From NCBI RefSeq assembly GCF_041346925.1, contig NZ_CP166840.1, positions 1,240,001 to 1,304,000 of the forward strand: DNA of 64,000 nt, given 5' to 3'. The position numbers and the translations under genes are program-made. Source of the DNA: Agaribacterium sp. ZY112. Its GTDB lineage: Bacteria > Pseudomonadota > Gammaproteobacteria > Pseudomonadales > Cellvibrionaceae. Below are positions 17,119 to 25,097 of this stretch, piece after piece. The notes below the pieces were generated by a model. It did no database searches. It was not told where the DNA came from and saw nothing but the letters and a program-made list of their open reading frames with translations. Position 1 is the first letter of the stretch. Every line of letters starts with the position of its first letter.

Positions 17119-18828
17119 ATGAACATTATTGAAATCAGCTTGTTTGTCATTGCTGTAGTGGGGGTGATCTCACTGGGTATATGGAAAAGTAATCAAGGTG
17201 AAGAGGAAGTTGGCGGTAGTAAGGCGAGTCAGTACTTTTTAGCGGGGCGCGGCCTAAGCTGGTACTTGGTTGGTTTCTCTTTGATTGCTGCAAACATCAG
17301 TACTGAGCAGTTTGTTGGCATGAGCGGTAAAGCTGCCGATTGGCTAGGCATGGCGATCGCTTCATACGAGTGGATGGCCGCAGTAACCTTGGTGGTTGTG
17401 GCTTTTGTGTTCCTGCCTAAATTTCTTAAAACGGGTATTTATACCGCTCCGGAATTTTTAGAGTATCGCTATGGCTCGTTCTCACGCTTTGTGATGGCTG
17501 CAACCACCTTGTTGATTTTGGTTGGTGTGCCAACGGCTTCTGTTATTTATTCTGGCGCTAAAGTGATTTCAGGTTATTACACCGATGTGTGGTTGATTGG
17601 TAATTTGACTGCTTCTTGTTGGTTAATTGCGACTCTAGCGGCAGCTTATGTTTTTGTCGGTGGTTTAAAAGCATGTGCGTGGACGGATTTAGTTTGGGGC
17701 GCAGCCTTAATTATTGGTGGTGCGCTAGTTGCGGTACTTGCTTTCCAGGCTTTGGGCTCGGCTGATGCGGCAATGCTGGCCAAAACAGCCACGCTAAAAG
17801 ATATTAATGTTGCTGAGTTGCAAAGCGCAGGCGCATGGGATCGTTTTACTATGCTCAATGCTGGTTCCGCAGCTGAAGGTGGTAAATTACACATGGTGCG
17901 CCCGCTTAATGATCCTGAGATTCCGTGGTCAGCTTTAATTGTTGGTCTGTGGATTCCAAACATGTTTTATTGGGGCTTCAACCAATACATCATTCAGCGT
18001 ACCTTGGGTTCTAAGTCTTTAGCGGAAGGTCAAAAAGGTATTATCTTTGCCGCAATGCTGAAGTTGGTAGTACCTTTTGTGGTAGTGATTCCTGGTATTC
18101 TTGCTTTTAATTTGTACTCTGATCAGTTGCTCGCCGCTTCGGGTAACGGTTATGACTATGACTCTGCCTTTCCTACTTTGCTGCGTAATCTAATTAAGCC
18201 TTATCCATGGATTAGCTGGTTTGTATTGGCTGCGATCTTTGGTGCAATTGTGAGTTCTTTAGCGTCAATGCTGAATTCAGCTTCGACGATTATGACGATG
18301 GATATTTATAGCAAGGTCTTCCCTGCTGGGGCTAAAGACGAGCACTTGCCTTCTGTTGGCCGTTTCTTTGTTGTTTTATTTGTCATAATCGCTGCGATTA
18401 TCGCCCCATCTTTGGATGACTTTGGTGGTATCTTTACTTATATTCAGGAGTTTCAGGGCTTTATTAGCTCCGGCATTATCGCTATTTTCTTATTTGGTAT
18501 GTTGGTGCCGCGCGCTCCTCGCTTCTTAGGTTGGAGCGGTATCGTACTTAATGCTTCTTTATATGGTTTGATTAAATGGTGGTTGGGCCCAGTTATCGTT
18601 GAGGCTGGCTTGTGGTTCTCTGATGAAATAAGTTTCTTGGATAGAATGGCGATTTGTTTCTTCTTGGTTTGTATTTATTGCGCCATTGCCACTTTGCTTA
18701 AACCGCTGCCAGAGCCTGTACAGCTTCCAGAGAATAAAGATATCGATCTAACGCCATCGCCTATGGCGAAGTGGATGGGTGGAGCTGTGGTAATTCTTAC
18801 CGGTATTTTATATGTGGTTTTCTGGTAG
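17119..18828 (+). CDS. Sodium/sugar symporter (SSS family, vSGLT-like)
   Basis: 569 residues with about 14 hydrophobic segments, the usual size for sodium:solute symporters. Several stretches match Vibrio SGLT closely: SLIAANISTEQFVGMSG, AIASYEWM, YWGFNQYIIQRTL, KGIIFAAMLKLVVPF, IVSSLASMLNSAST, YIQEFQG. The residues that line sugar and Na+ sites in vSGLT (Asn and Glu of ANISTEQ, Lys of AMLKL, Gln of YIQEF, the SS of VSSLAS) are present. It probably imports galactose or a related hexose with Na+. AGGA lies just before the ATG. The upstream lipoprotein mutarotase fits a shared role, and a strong terminator follows. The exact sugar is not certain. Confidence 0.93.
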   Translation: MNIIEISLFVIAVVGVISLGIWKSNQGEEEVGGSKASQYFLAGRGLSWYLVGFSLIAANISTEQFVGMSGKAADWLGMAIASYEWMAAVTLVVVAFVFLPKFLKTGIYTAPEFLEYRYGSFSRFVMAATTLLILVGVPTASVIYSGAKVISGYYTDVWLIGNLTASCWLIATLAAAYVFVGGLKACAWTDLVWGAALIIGGALVAVLAFQALGSADAAMLAKTATLKDINVAELQSAGAWDRFTMLNAGSAAEGGKLHMVRPLNDPEIPWSALIVGLWIPNMFYWGFNQYIIQRTLGSKSLAEGQKGIIFAAMLKLVVPFVVVIPGILAFNLYSDQLLAASGNGYDYDSAFPTLLRNLIKPYPWISWFVLAAIFGAIVSSLASMLNSASTIMTMDIYSKVFPAGAKDEHLPSVGRFFVVLFVIIAAIIAPSLDDFGGIFTYIQEFQGFISSGIIAIFLFGMLVPRAPRFLGWSGIVLNASLYGLIKWWLGPVIVEAGLWFSDEISFLDRMAICFFLVCIYCAIATLLKPLPEPVQLPENKDIDLTPSPMAKWMGGAVVILTGILYVVFW

Positions 18829-18853
18829 AGTCTAAGCTTGTTTAGCTCTAATG

Positions 18854-18880
18854 AAGCCCGCCTGAGTTGCGGGCTTTTTT
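18854..18880 (+). terminator. Rho-independent terminator after the Na+/sugar symporter
   Basis: Stem AGCCCGC / GCGGGCT, 7-base loop, followed by TTTTTT, starting 26 bases after the stop codon. A classical intrinsic terminator on the plus strand, between convergent genes. Confidence 0.88.
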
Positions 18881-18906
18881 GTGTTTTTCAATTATTTTAT
18901 TTTGGC

Positions 18907-20106
18907 TTAATTTTTAGGTAGAAGTACCCAGGCCTTACCTAGGCTTTTCATCTTGCCTGCATTTTCTTCTGCAGCAAGACCGTGGCCCCAAAAGAAATCA
19001 CCACGTAGCGGCCCTTTAATAGCTGAGCCAGTGTCTTGCGCAATAACAAGCTTTTGTATGTTGTTTGAGCCTTTTTGTGGATGTTCTAGGTCAACAAAAA
19101 AAGGCAGGCCATAAGCGTAATAACTTGGGTCGATTGCTAGTGATCGCTCTGCACTTAGTTCGACGTCCTGTGCGCCTATAGGCCCCATGCCCGCGTGCTC
19201 TCGAAAAAAGATATAGCGTTTATTTGTATTCATAAGCTGCTTTGCTTGCTCGGGGTGATGATTGAGCCAGGCTTTGATGCTTTGCATGCTTATGCTTTCT
19301 TTGCTTAGCTCTCCTCGCTGTAGAAGGGGTTTACCAATAGCGCTGTAGTTATGACCGTTGTTACCAGCATAAGCGATGCGGACTAAGTTGCCGTTGTCTA
19401 ATTCAGCTAAGCCTGAGCCTTGGATTTGTAAAAAGAATTTATCAACTGCACTATCTAGCCAAAGTAATACTTCGTCATCGTCTGTATGTGAAGCTTCAAT
19501 ATCTTTGCGTTCTTGATAGGGTTGCAGGCGTGAGTTAACTACTTGGCCAACAAGGTTCTGGCCAGCCAGTTCGGGTTTAAATAAACCCAAGTCAACAGTA
19601 ACTAAATCTTTGGGTTTTTTACGAATAGGACTGGAGTACTTAGCACTTTGATTATACGAGGCATTAACACTGGCTTCGTAGTAGCCGGTAAAAAGTCCTT
19701 GTTCTTTATTGTCAGATCTTATGAGCCAGGGCTGAAAGTTATGTTCAAAAAACTGTCGTGCTAAGTCTGGTTTTATTTGAACTTGTTTGGCTTTTTGACA
19801 TGCCTTTTGTAAGGCTAGATGGGTGTTTATTTCTGTGTTTATAGTTATTTGAGACAGTAAAGGCAGCTCTTGGTTTGTTGTCGATATTTTTATACAGCTT
19901 TGCTTAAAGCTTAATAGGGCAGCACTAAGATCATCATGCTGCCAGTTTGGTAGGTTTTCAAAGCTTGTTTCTTTTAGCTCAATTTGTGCTTGATTTTCTC
20001 TCTCGTCTACTTGCTCACTGCTTTGGTGGCAGGCAGTAATTATAAATGTTAGACAAACACTTAAACCTAGCTTAATAGTACGTGTAGCGTTCAATGAATT
20101 TCTCAC
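18907..20106 (-). CDS. mltA: Membrane-bound lytic murein transglycosylase A
   Basis: Cleaves peptidoglycan glycan strands to 1,6-anhydro-muropeptides at the outer membrane. It has a lipoprotein signal (FIITACHQ), the MltA beta-barrel domain (FTGYYEASVNASYNQSAKY; DKFFLQIQGSG; NGHNYSAIGKPLL) and the C-terminal 3D domain with the catalytic Asp region (DTGSAIKGPLRGDFFWGHG). 399 residues, near the family norm. The start is GTG 20104-20106, overlapping the stop of the small membrane protein upstream, so the two are probably translationally coupled. Convergent with the symporter gene. Confidence 0.95.
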   Translation of the reverse strand: MRNSLNATRTIKLGLSVCLTFIITACHQSSEQVDERENQAQIELKETSFENLPNWQHDDLSAALLSFKQSCIKISTTNQELPLLSQITINTEINTHLALQKACQKAKQVQIKPDLARQFFEHNFQPWLIRSDNKEQGLFTGYYEASVNASYNQSAKYSSPIRKKPKDLVTVDLGLFKPELAGQNLVGQVVNSRLQPYQERKDIEASHTDDDEVLLWLDSAVDKFFLQIQGSGLAELDNGNLVRIAYAGNNGHNYSAIGKPLLQRGELSKESISMQSIKAWLNHHPEQAKQLMNTNKRYIFFREHAGMGPIGAQDVELSAERSLAIDPSYYAYGLPFFVDLEHPQKGSNNIQKLVIAQDTGSAIKGPLRGDFFWGHGLAAEENAGKMKSLGKAWVLLPKN

Positions 20107-20456
20107 TTTCGATCAGATTTCAAGCCGTACATATAGCTTGTGATAATACTAATAAGCCAGATTATAAGAAGAACCCACTTAGCTTTTACAAGTTCTGGTT
20201 TTGTTGAGATGCCTTCACGTATGCTTTGCATTATGTCTGCTATATTGATGTTGAATTTACCGCTTTGTAGTATTTCTTGTACAGCTTGGTCCGCAACTAC
20301 ATTGGCAATTTGCCAGACGCCTATTAAGACGATAATTAAAGCGAGTGTTGCCGGTACTATAAAGACTAAGGCAAATGTATGGCGGCGAAGATGCCAAAGC
20401 CCGGCTCCAGGATAAATTAGTGCCGAATAAAGTGCGGCTTGTTTTGCAGGAGACAT
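20103..20456 (-). CDS. Small membrane protein (117 aa), unknown
   Basis: Two clear hydrophobic helices (about 27-50, ALVFIVPATLALIIVLIGVW; and 93-112, WVLLIIWLISIITSYMYG) flank a polar helix-prone segment (about 55-90). The N-terminus AALYSALIYPGAGLWHLRR resembles small membrane proteins with a YPG-G-x-x-hydrophobic start. It overlaps mltA by four bases, so it may help cell-envelope work or merely share the transcript. AGG lies nine bases before the ATG. Function unknown. Confidence 0.8.
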   Translation of the reverse strand: MSPAKQAALYSALIYPGAGLWHLRRHTFALVFIVPATLALIIVLIGVWQIANVVADQAVQEILQSGKFNINIADIMQSIREGISTKPELVKAKWVLLIIWLISIITSYMYGLKSDRK

Positions 20457-20560
20457 GTATTAAAGCCTGAATGTATAAATAGGCTTAGTATACCTAGTTG
20501 CTATTCGTAATGTGCAGCTAAGATTTAAGCCCAATAACGGCCTATAAGGTGGGATGGGGT

Positions 20561-21814
20561 TTATTGATCTGTAATAGGTCCAAAAACTTCAAGTCTGAGG
20601 GTTTCTAGCTCTTTACTTGTTTTCTCTATGTCTTGATGAATTAGGAACTCAACAAAAATAGCGGGTGTGTGTTGAGCAAACTCAATGTCTGTGTCTCTAT
20701 CAAAGAACTGTATACCACCTGGCGAACTTGCCATAATTTCAGCCGACTTTCTTTGTAGTAGAGAGTCGTACTGCATGTTATCAATGCGTGCAGATAGGCG
20801 CTGGATGGTTGGGTTCAGTGCTTGTTGGAATTCGTCATTGGCGATGTAAAGCAATAGGTCTTCCATTTCGGCTGTCATATTGATATAGGCAGGAACGATA
20901 AAAACATCTATCGGGGCGAGCGTGTAGTTAGGAATACCCTCTTTAATTTGAGGGAATTCGACTACGTCAATATCTCGCAACTTTGCTTGTGGCAGGTTGT
21001 GGGAGGTTGAGTCAGCCATGGTCATAGCTGAGAAGCCATGAACCATACGCGGAAAAGCTTGTAGCTTGTCATAAGCTTGATGGTTGGCATTAAAACACTG
21101 GTTAACAAGAAGCTCTTTCCAGTGAGAGAGGCTGTCTTTTACGCGCGGGTCGGTGAAGCTAATTTTTCCGCTTAAGAGTTCACGGTGAAATGTTAAGCCG
21201 TTTACCCTTAGGTTGATATAGTCAAACCATCCGTGGGTTAGCCAGGCTGTCTTACTGCCAAGGTTAAAAAGATCAACATTATTTTTGCGTAAGATTTTGC
21301 AGCTATCTAAGGTTTCTTGCCATGTTGTGGGAGGCTTTATTTGGTATTTTTCAAAAACCTTTGTGTTGTAATAAAGGCCGCTATATAGGCTACTCACTGG
21401 AATGGCATAAATACCTTGCTCATAACTGACTGAGTCAATTAAGGCTTGGGGGTACTGCTCAATGAGTTTGTGCTCTTTCCAAAAATCGCTTATATCTTTG
21501 AGTTGCCCTTGCTTGGCAAAATGGTCAACGCGCTGGCCTCCGTACCAGAACATAAGGTCTGGCCCGTCTCCTTGCTCTAACCAAAGTGGTACAGCTGCTT
21601 CATATTCGTGGGTGCTGTACATTACAAAATCGAGTTCAACATCAGGGTGGCGCTGCTCGAATAAACGCTCTAATTGATGCAGTACTGTTCGGTGTTTGCC
21701 ATTATTAATAAGAGTGGCAATTTGAATGTGCTGTTTTGCGGATATGGATGTTGATAGCAACAAAGCTAGAGCGCTGATTGCTAGTCTTACGATGCTGTTG
21801 GTGACCCGGGGCAC
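20561..21814 (-). CDS. Extracellular sugar-type solute-binding protein (family 1), orphan
   Basis: A 417-residue periplasmic binding protein with signal peptide (ALALLLSTSISAK). Typical family-1 wording: VLHQLERLFEQRHPDVELDF, GDGPDLMFWYGGQRV, YAIPVSSLYSGLYYNTKVFEKY, PPTTWQETLDSC. GTG 21812-21814 is the start, with AAAGGAAG well placed. Family members usually feed an ABC sugar importer, but no permease or ATPase gene lies nearby, so it may serve a distant transporter or a sensor kinase or chemoreceptor. Single gene between the small membrane protein/mltA pair and tRNA-Phe. Confidence 0.88.
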   Translation of the reverse strand: MPRVTNSIVRLAISALALLLSTSISAKQHIQIATLINNGKHRTVLHQLERLFEQRHPDVELDFVMYSTHEYEAAVPLWLEQGDGPDLMFWYGGQRVDHFAKQGQLKDISDFWKEHKLIEQYPQALIDSVSYEQGIYAIPVSSLYSGLYYNTKVFEKYQIKPPTTWQETLDSCKILRKNNVDLFNLGSKTAWLTHGWFDYINLRVNGLTFHRELLSGKISFTDPRVKDSLSHWKELLVNQCFNANHQAYDKLQAFPRMVHGFSAMTMADSTSHNLPQAKLRDIDVVEFPQIKEGIPNYTLAPIDVFIVPAYINMTAEMEDLLLYIANDEFQQALNPTIQRLSARIDNMQYDSLLQRKSAEIMASSPGGIQFFDRDTDIEFAQHTPAIFVEFLIHQDIEKTSKELETLRLEVFGPITDQ

Positions 21815-21923
21815 TGTAAACTTCCTTTGTAAGCTGCTCGATAATTTAGGCGGTAAAGCTTAACGACATCCGTTGTTCTAGCTGCGAGTTGTTAATTGTA
21901 CGCTATGCATACATTCCAGGCAT

Positions 21924-21957
21924 AAAAAAAGCCCGACATTTCTGTCGAGCTTTTTTT
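21924..21957 (-). terminator. Terminator of tRNA-Phe (bidirectional shape)
   Basis: Stem GCCCGACA / TGTCGAGC (one G-U) with a 4-base loop and A/T runs of seven on both sides. On the minus strand the T-run directly follows the hairpin, 15 bases after the tRNA 3' end. Confidence 0.88.
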
Positions 21958-21964
21958 ATTTTTA

Positions 21965-22040
21965 TGGTGCCCGGAGGCGGAATCGAACCACCGACACGGG
22001 GATTTTCAATCCCCTGCTCTACCGACTGAGCTATCCGGGC
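21965..22040 (-). tRNA. tRNA-Phe (anticodon GAA)
   Basis: 76 bases including encoded CCA. Acceptor GCCCGGA pairs with TCCGGGC. The D arm is AGCTCAGTCGGTAGAGC. The anticodon stem-loop is GGGGATTGAAAATCCCC with anticodon GAA. The T arm is CGGTGGTTCGATTCCG. A strong promoter lies 50 bases upstream and a terminator follows. No integrase or att-like duplication was seen near its 3' end. Confidence 0.97.
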
Positions 22041-22088
22041 AATGTTTGCTTAACCCTTTCGTTTAGGGCTTGGCGAAACGAGGCGCGT

Positions 22089-22117
22089 ATTAAACCTGCA
22101 AGAGAAGAAGGAGTCAA
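22089..22117 (-). promoter_or_regulatory. Sigma70-type promoter of tRNA-Phe with GC-rich discriminator
   Basis: On the minus strand: -35 TTGACT (22112-22117), 17-base spacer, -10 TTTAAT (22089-22094), then a GC-rich stretch (ACGCGCC). The layout is typical of stable-RNA promoters under stringent control. The -35 lies four bases beyond the yggX stop. Confidence 0.8.
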
Positions 22118-22120
22118 GCC

Positions 22121-22399
22121 CTAATCGTTGTTCTTTGGTGGAACATAACCTTCGATTGTGTCGGTATCTTCATTTGCGAAGAATTTTTGCATTTGTTCGG
22201 CCAAATAAGCACGTGCAGTCATGTCCATTAGGTTGAGCTGTTTTTCATTAATAAGCATGGTTTGTTTGGCTAGCCATTCTTGCCAAGCTTGAGCACTGAT
22301 ATGCTCAAATAGCTCTTGGCCTTTCGCCCCAGGTAAGGGAGGCACGGCGAGACCGGGCAGGTCTTGTTTGTATTTTCGGCAAAAAACAGTGCGGCTCAT
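22121..22399 (-). CDS. yggX: Probable Fe(2+)-trafficking protein YggX
   Basis: 92 residues, the family length, with the conserved Cys in [15 protein letters not shown], then [22 protein letters not shown] and a short C-terminus ending YVPP. YggX proteins protect iron-sulfur enzymes and handle labile iron. In many gammaproteobacteria yggX directly follows mutY (itself an Fe-S enzyme). Here the same order holds but an OsmC-like gene is inserted between them. tRNA-Phe lies immediately downstream. Confidence 0.96.
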   Translation of the reverse strand: MSRTVFCRKYKQDLPGLAVPPLPGAKGQELFEHISAQAWQEWLAKQTMLINEKQLNLMDMTARAYLAEQMQKFFANEDTDTIEGYVPPKNND

Positions 22400-22423
22400 A
22401 GGTATCCTAGTTGTACTCGATGC

Positions 22424-22894
22424 TTAGCTTGTTGTGCTATTGATGATTATTTCCGCTTTAACGGAGTTGGCAATAAAACACTGTTGGTGTGCTTGATGGT
22501 GAATGTTATCAATATCTTTACTGGAAGGGCATGTATCAGCAGAAAATATAATGTGGGGGTTCAGTCTAACTTGGGTGATTGAAATACAACCACTTTGGTC
22601 TTTACCCATGTAACCTTCTGTTTTATCGAGATAGCTATCAACGATGAATCCTCTTTTGGCCGCAATCGAAAGAAAGAACAGCATGTGGCAGCTAGAGATT
22701 GAGGCTATAAAGGCTTCTTCTGGGTCAACATTAGCCGCTACAGAATAAGGTTCTGGCACGATATGGGGGGAGGATGACGCGGCGACACTTAAGCCTCCGT
22801 CGAATTGCCAGAGGTGTGCTCGGCTGTACTTGTTGTCGATATAGCCTTCATCTTTGGCGCGTTGCCATTTTACTTGTGCCTGATAGGTCGACAT
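22424..22894 (-). CDS. OsmC/Ohr-family thiol protein
   Basis: 156 residues with the OsmC fold. The family's two reactive cysteines are visible (SISSCHMLFFLSIAAKRG and HQQCFIANSVKAEI), and the preceding NVDPEEAFIASISSC is characteristic. Such proteins reduce organic hydroperoxides with dithiol cofactors. It belongs to the OsmC branch close to YhfA/SACOL-type members rather than classical Ohr, judging by the N-terminus (WQRAKDEGYIDNKYSRAHLWQFDGG). It lies between mutY and yggX with short gaps on the same strand, so oxidative-damage repair is a plausible common theme. Confidence 0.9.
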   Translation of the reverse strand: MSTYQAQVKWQRAKDEGYIDNKYSRAHLWQFDGGLSVAASSSPHIVPEPYSVAANVDPEEAFIASISSCHMLFFLSIAAKRGFIVDSYLDKTEGYMGKDQSGCISITQVRLNPHIIFSADTCPSSKDIDNIHHQAHQQCFIANSVKAEIIINSTTS

Positions 22895-22911
22895 AAGGCC
22901 TCCTTACTGAA

Positions 22912-23949
22912 TTAAGTGTTAAGTAGTGTTTTCACCGGAGCCGCCAAACCAACTCGTTGTGGGAAGTGGGGGTTGTACCAGAGTAGGTTGTTTTCTCGAA
23001 CCTGTTCGTTGAGTTTGCCGAGATGTACGTCGACAGGGTTAATGATCAGGTTGTAGTGAGAAAAGACGTGTTTGAAGCTTTTTCGTTTTTCAATGTGACG
23101 GATGGATCCGAATGCTTGCTCAACATAGTCTTCCACGCTTTCATTTGTGTCTAGCTCAGGTAGGCTCCATAAGCCTCCCCAAATTCCACTGCTTGGGCGA
23201 AGTTCAAGGGCAACCTCTCCACTCAAGTTGTATATAAGTAACATTTGTATTTCTTTGCTGGGTTTGGCCTTTTTAGGTTTTGAGTAAGGGAACTCATTGA
23301 CTCGTTCTAGTGCTTTTGCTTGGCATTGTTGGCTCATTGGGCACTCTGCACACTTAGGTTTACTGCGGGTGCAGAGTGTGGCGCCTAAGTCCATAATCGC
23401 TTGGGTGTAATCCGCGCAGCGCTCTTTGGGCATGTGTTCTTGTGCCAGATGCCAGAGCTTCTTTTCTATTTCTTTTTTTCCAGGCCAGCCTTCAATAGCG
23501 TGAAAGCGGGTCAGTACTCTTTTTACATTGCCGTCCATAATGGCAGTGCTTTGTCCAAAAGCGATGCTGGCAATGGCAGCCGCAGTTGATGGGCCTATGC
23601 CCGGTAGCTTAACAAGCTCATCCGTAGAGTTTGGAAAATACCCATCGAAGCGTTCAACAACTTCCTGTGCACAGCGATGAAGGTTGCGAGCACGGCTGTA
23701 ATAACCAAGGCCTGTCCATAAGTGCATGACTTCGTCGGGATCTGCACTGGCAAGGTCTTGAACCGTTGGGAAGTGCTCACAAAAGCGTTCAAAATAAGGG
23801 ATAACAGTTGCTACTTGTGTTTGTTGCAGCATGACTTCGCTTAGCCAGGTTGTATAGGGGCTGCTATTTTGTTGCCATGGTAGGTTATGGCGACCGTGCT
23901 GATCAAACCAGAGTAGTAGGGCGTGGCTAAATGAAAAATGTGCGGGCAT
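22912..23949 (-). CDS. mutY: A/G-specific adenine DNA glycosylase
   Basis: Removes adenine mispaired with 8-oxoguanine or G. 345 residues. Helix-hairpin-helix (VKLPGIGPSTAAAIASIA) with the catalytic Asp in AIMDGNVKRVLTRF, catalytic Glu in WLSEVMLQQTQVATVIPYF, and the Fe-S cluster pattern C-x6-C-x2-C-x5-C (CTRSKPKCAECPMSQQC). The C-terminal Nudix-like 8-oxoG-reading domain is present. ATG has AAAGGAG upstream. First gene of the mutY-osmC-yggX set. Confidence 0.97.
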   Translation of the reverse strand: MPAHFSFSHALLLWFDQHGRHNLPWQQNSSPYTTWLSEVMLQQTQVATVIPYFERFCEHFPTVQDLASADPDEVMHLWTGLGYYSRARNLHRCAQEVVERFDGYFPNSTDELVKLPGIGPSTAAAIASIAFGQSTAIMDGNVKRVLTRFHAIEGWPGKKEIEKKLWHLAQEHMPKERCADYTQAIMDLGATLCTRSKPKCAECPMSQQCQAKALERVNEFPYSKPKKAKPSKEIQMLLIYNLSGEVALELRPSSGIWGGLWSLPELDTNESVEDYVEQAFGSIRHIEKRKSFKHVFSHYNLIINPVDVHLGKLNEQVRENNLLWYNPHFPQRVGLAAPVKTLLNT

Positions 23950-24016
23950 AAGTTCTCCTTTGCCTGCACATTATGCATGTTTGCCTTTAAGGCTCTAGTT
24001 GAGATTATTTTTTTCC

Positions 24017-24904
24017 TCACTCTGGGCCGTTTTCTCCATAGATAGCATCGAGAGATGGCTCAAGAGAGGTGCCGGACGCAACGCTGTGGTTTACATCAAA
24101 ATAGAACTCGCTGATCCTTAAGTCTTTGAAGTTTTTTTGTTTTAATTTGTTGGCAAAGGCAGCAACAATATCGCTATTTCCTTGTTGTGTGGCGCCGGTG
24201 AGAACAAGCTTAGTTGGCATGTTGCGATTTATGGCGCGTCGATCATCAATCATTGTCCAGATCTCAGCTTGTTTATCCCAAAAAGCGCCATCGTAGGACA
24301 ATATATTGTGAAAAGTGGGTTTCAAAGGGTCGTCCAAAAGTAGGGCTAAACCTGACATGAGCCCTCCATAGCTATAGCCTTGTAAGGTTCGGTTATTACT
24401 ATCAATACGGTAGTTCCCTTCCAGCTCAATAACTAAATCTTCACGTAAGAATTTAATATAGTCTTCAGCATTTGGAAGAGTGTAGTCGAAAGCGCGACGG
24501 CCGCCGTCTTCTATGGCTACTAAAATAAGCTGACGACCTGCGTTGGCTATAGCTTCGGTCCACCCCTGCCAGCCCCATTGGCCGTCAGTCTTGATAAGCA
24601 GGGGGTAGTTGCGATTACTGCTTGAATACGTCGATGGTAGATAGACGTGATAACGATACTTGTAATTGGTTTCGGCAGAATAAATACGCTGATTTAGAAT
24701 GAGTTGTGAACCGTCATCCCAGACTATAGGGCTTGGAGAGGCTGTAGGTGATGGCGATGCCGCTGGAGATGGCGACGCTATAGGTGAAGGTGAAGCTATA
24801 GGTGAGGGCCTAAAAAGTTCCGGCAGTTCAGTTTTTCCAGCACCTCCGCAGGCAAGTAGCATCGACCCTATGGCTAGCACTAATAAATGTTTGAGTATGC
24901 TCAT
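24017..24904 (-). CDS. Lipoprotein esterase (alpha/beta hydrolase) with Ser-Pro repeat linker
   Basis: Lipobox SMLLACGG marks an acylated N-terminus. It is followed by a tandem Ser-Pro linker (SPxASP units, about residues 34-59) and then a putative-esterase domain of the Fes/esterase D type (PF00756-like). The likely nucleophile is Ser in QGYSYGGLMSG, and a likely catalytic His lies in FYFDVNHSV. About 295 residues from ATG 24904, chosen because AAGGA lies nine bases before it; a TTG nine bases upstream would be too close to that site. Ser-Pro linkers are common in carbohydrate-active secreted proteins of this group, so acetyl or feruloyl ester removal from polysaccharide is possible; siderophore ester cleavage is another option. 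Single gene. Confidence 0.85.
   Translation of the reverse strand: MSILKHLLVLAIGSMLLACGGAGKTELPELFRPSPIASPSPIASPSPAASPSPTASPSPIVWDDGSQLILNQRIYSAETNYKYRYHVYLPSTYSSSNRNYPLLIKTDGQWGWQGWTEAIANAGRQLILVAIEDGGRRAFDYTLPNAEDYIKFLREDLVIELEGNYRIDSNNRTLQGYSYGGLMSGLALLLDDPLKPTFHNILSYDGAFWDKQAEIWTMIDDRRAINRNMPTKLVLTGATQQGNSDIVAAFANKLKQKNFKDLRISEFYFDVNHSVASGTSLEPSLDAIYGENGPE
24728..24805 (-). repeat. 18-bp tandem repeat encoding the Ser-Pro linker
   Basis: About four degenerate 18-base units encode SPIASP, SPIASP, SPAASP, SPTASP and a partial unit. The reading frame is kept. Such arrays can change length by slippage without a frameshift. Confidence 0.8.
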
Positions 24905-25060
24905 TACCCGCAATCCTTGCGTTTGTATTATTTATATTTTTGCATTGTGGACTATTAAACACTAGGCGTCATTAGTTCGTGCTGGCCTAGCTAGCATCCC
25001 TATTTTTTTTGGTATGCCGAGGGGGGGGAAATGCCTATGTTATGAATAGGCTTGATCAGC

Positions 25061-25066
25061 TACAAT
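25061..25066 (+). promoter_or_regulatory. Candidate -10 box for gcvT-gcvH
   Basis: TACAAT followed directly by GCGCGCC, 31 bases before the gcvT ATG. No good -35 is visible 16-18 bases upstream. The same -10 plus GC-rich discriminator pattern occurs before nrdR and tRNA-Phe. Confidence 0.4.
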
Positions 25067-25097
25067 GCGCGCCTTTAAGATCCGATCGAGAGTCATC

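Noticed and set aside
21965..22040. tRNA-Phe as an integration site of a mobile element
   Set aside because: No integrase, no duplicated tRNA 3' end, and neighbours are core genes.
24728..24805. Regular repeats as a possible CRISPR array
   Set aside because: Units are 18 bases, contiguous, in frame and code for Ser-Pro; there are no spacers.
24905..25097. Glycine riboswitch before gcvT
   Set aside because: The leader lacks the paired conserved glycine-aptamer cores; only a run of eight G and a -10-like box are seen.
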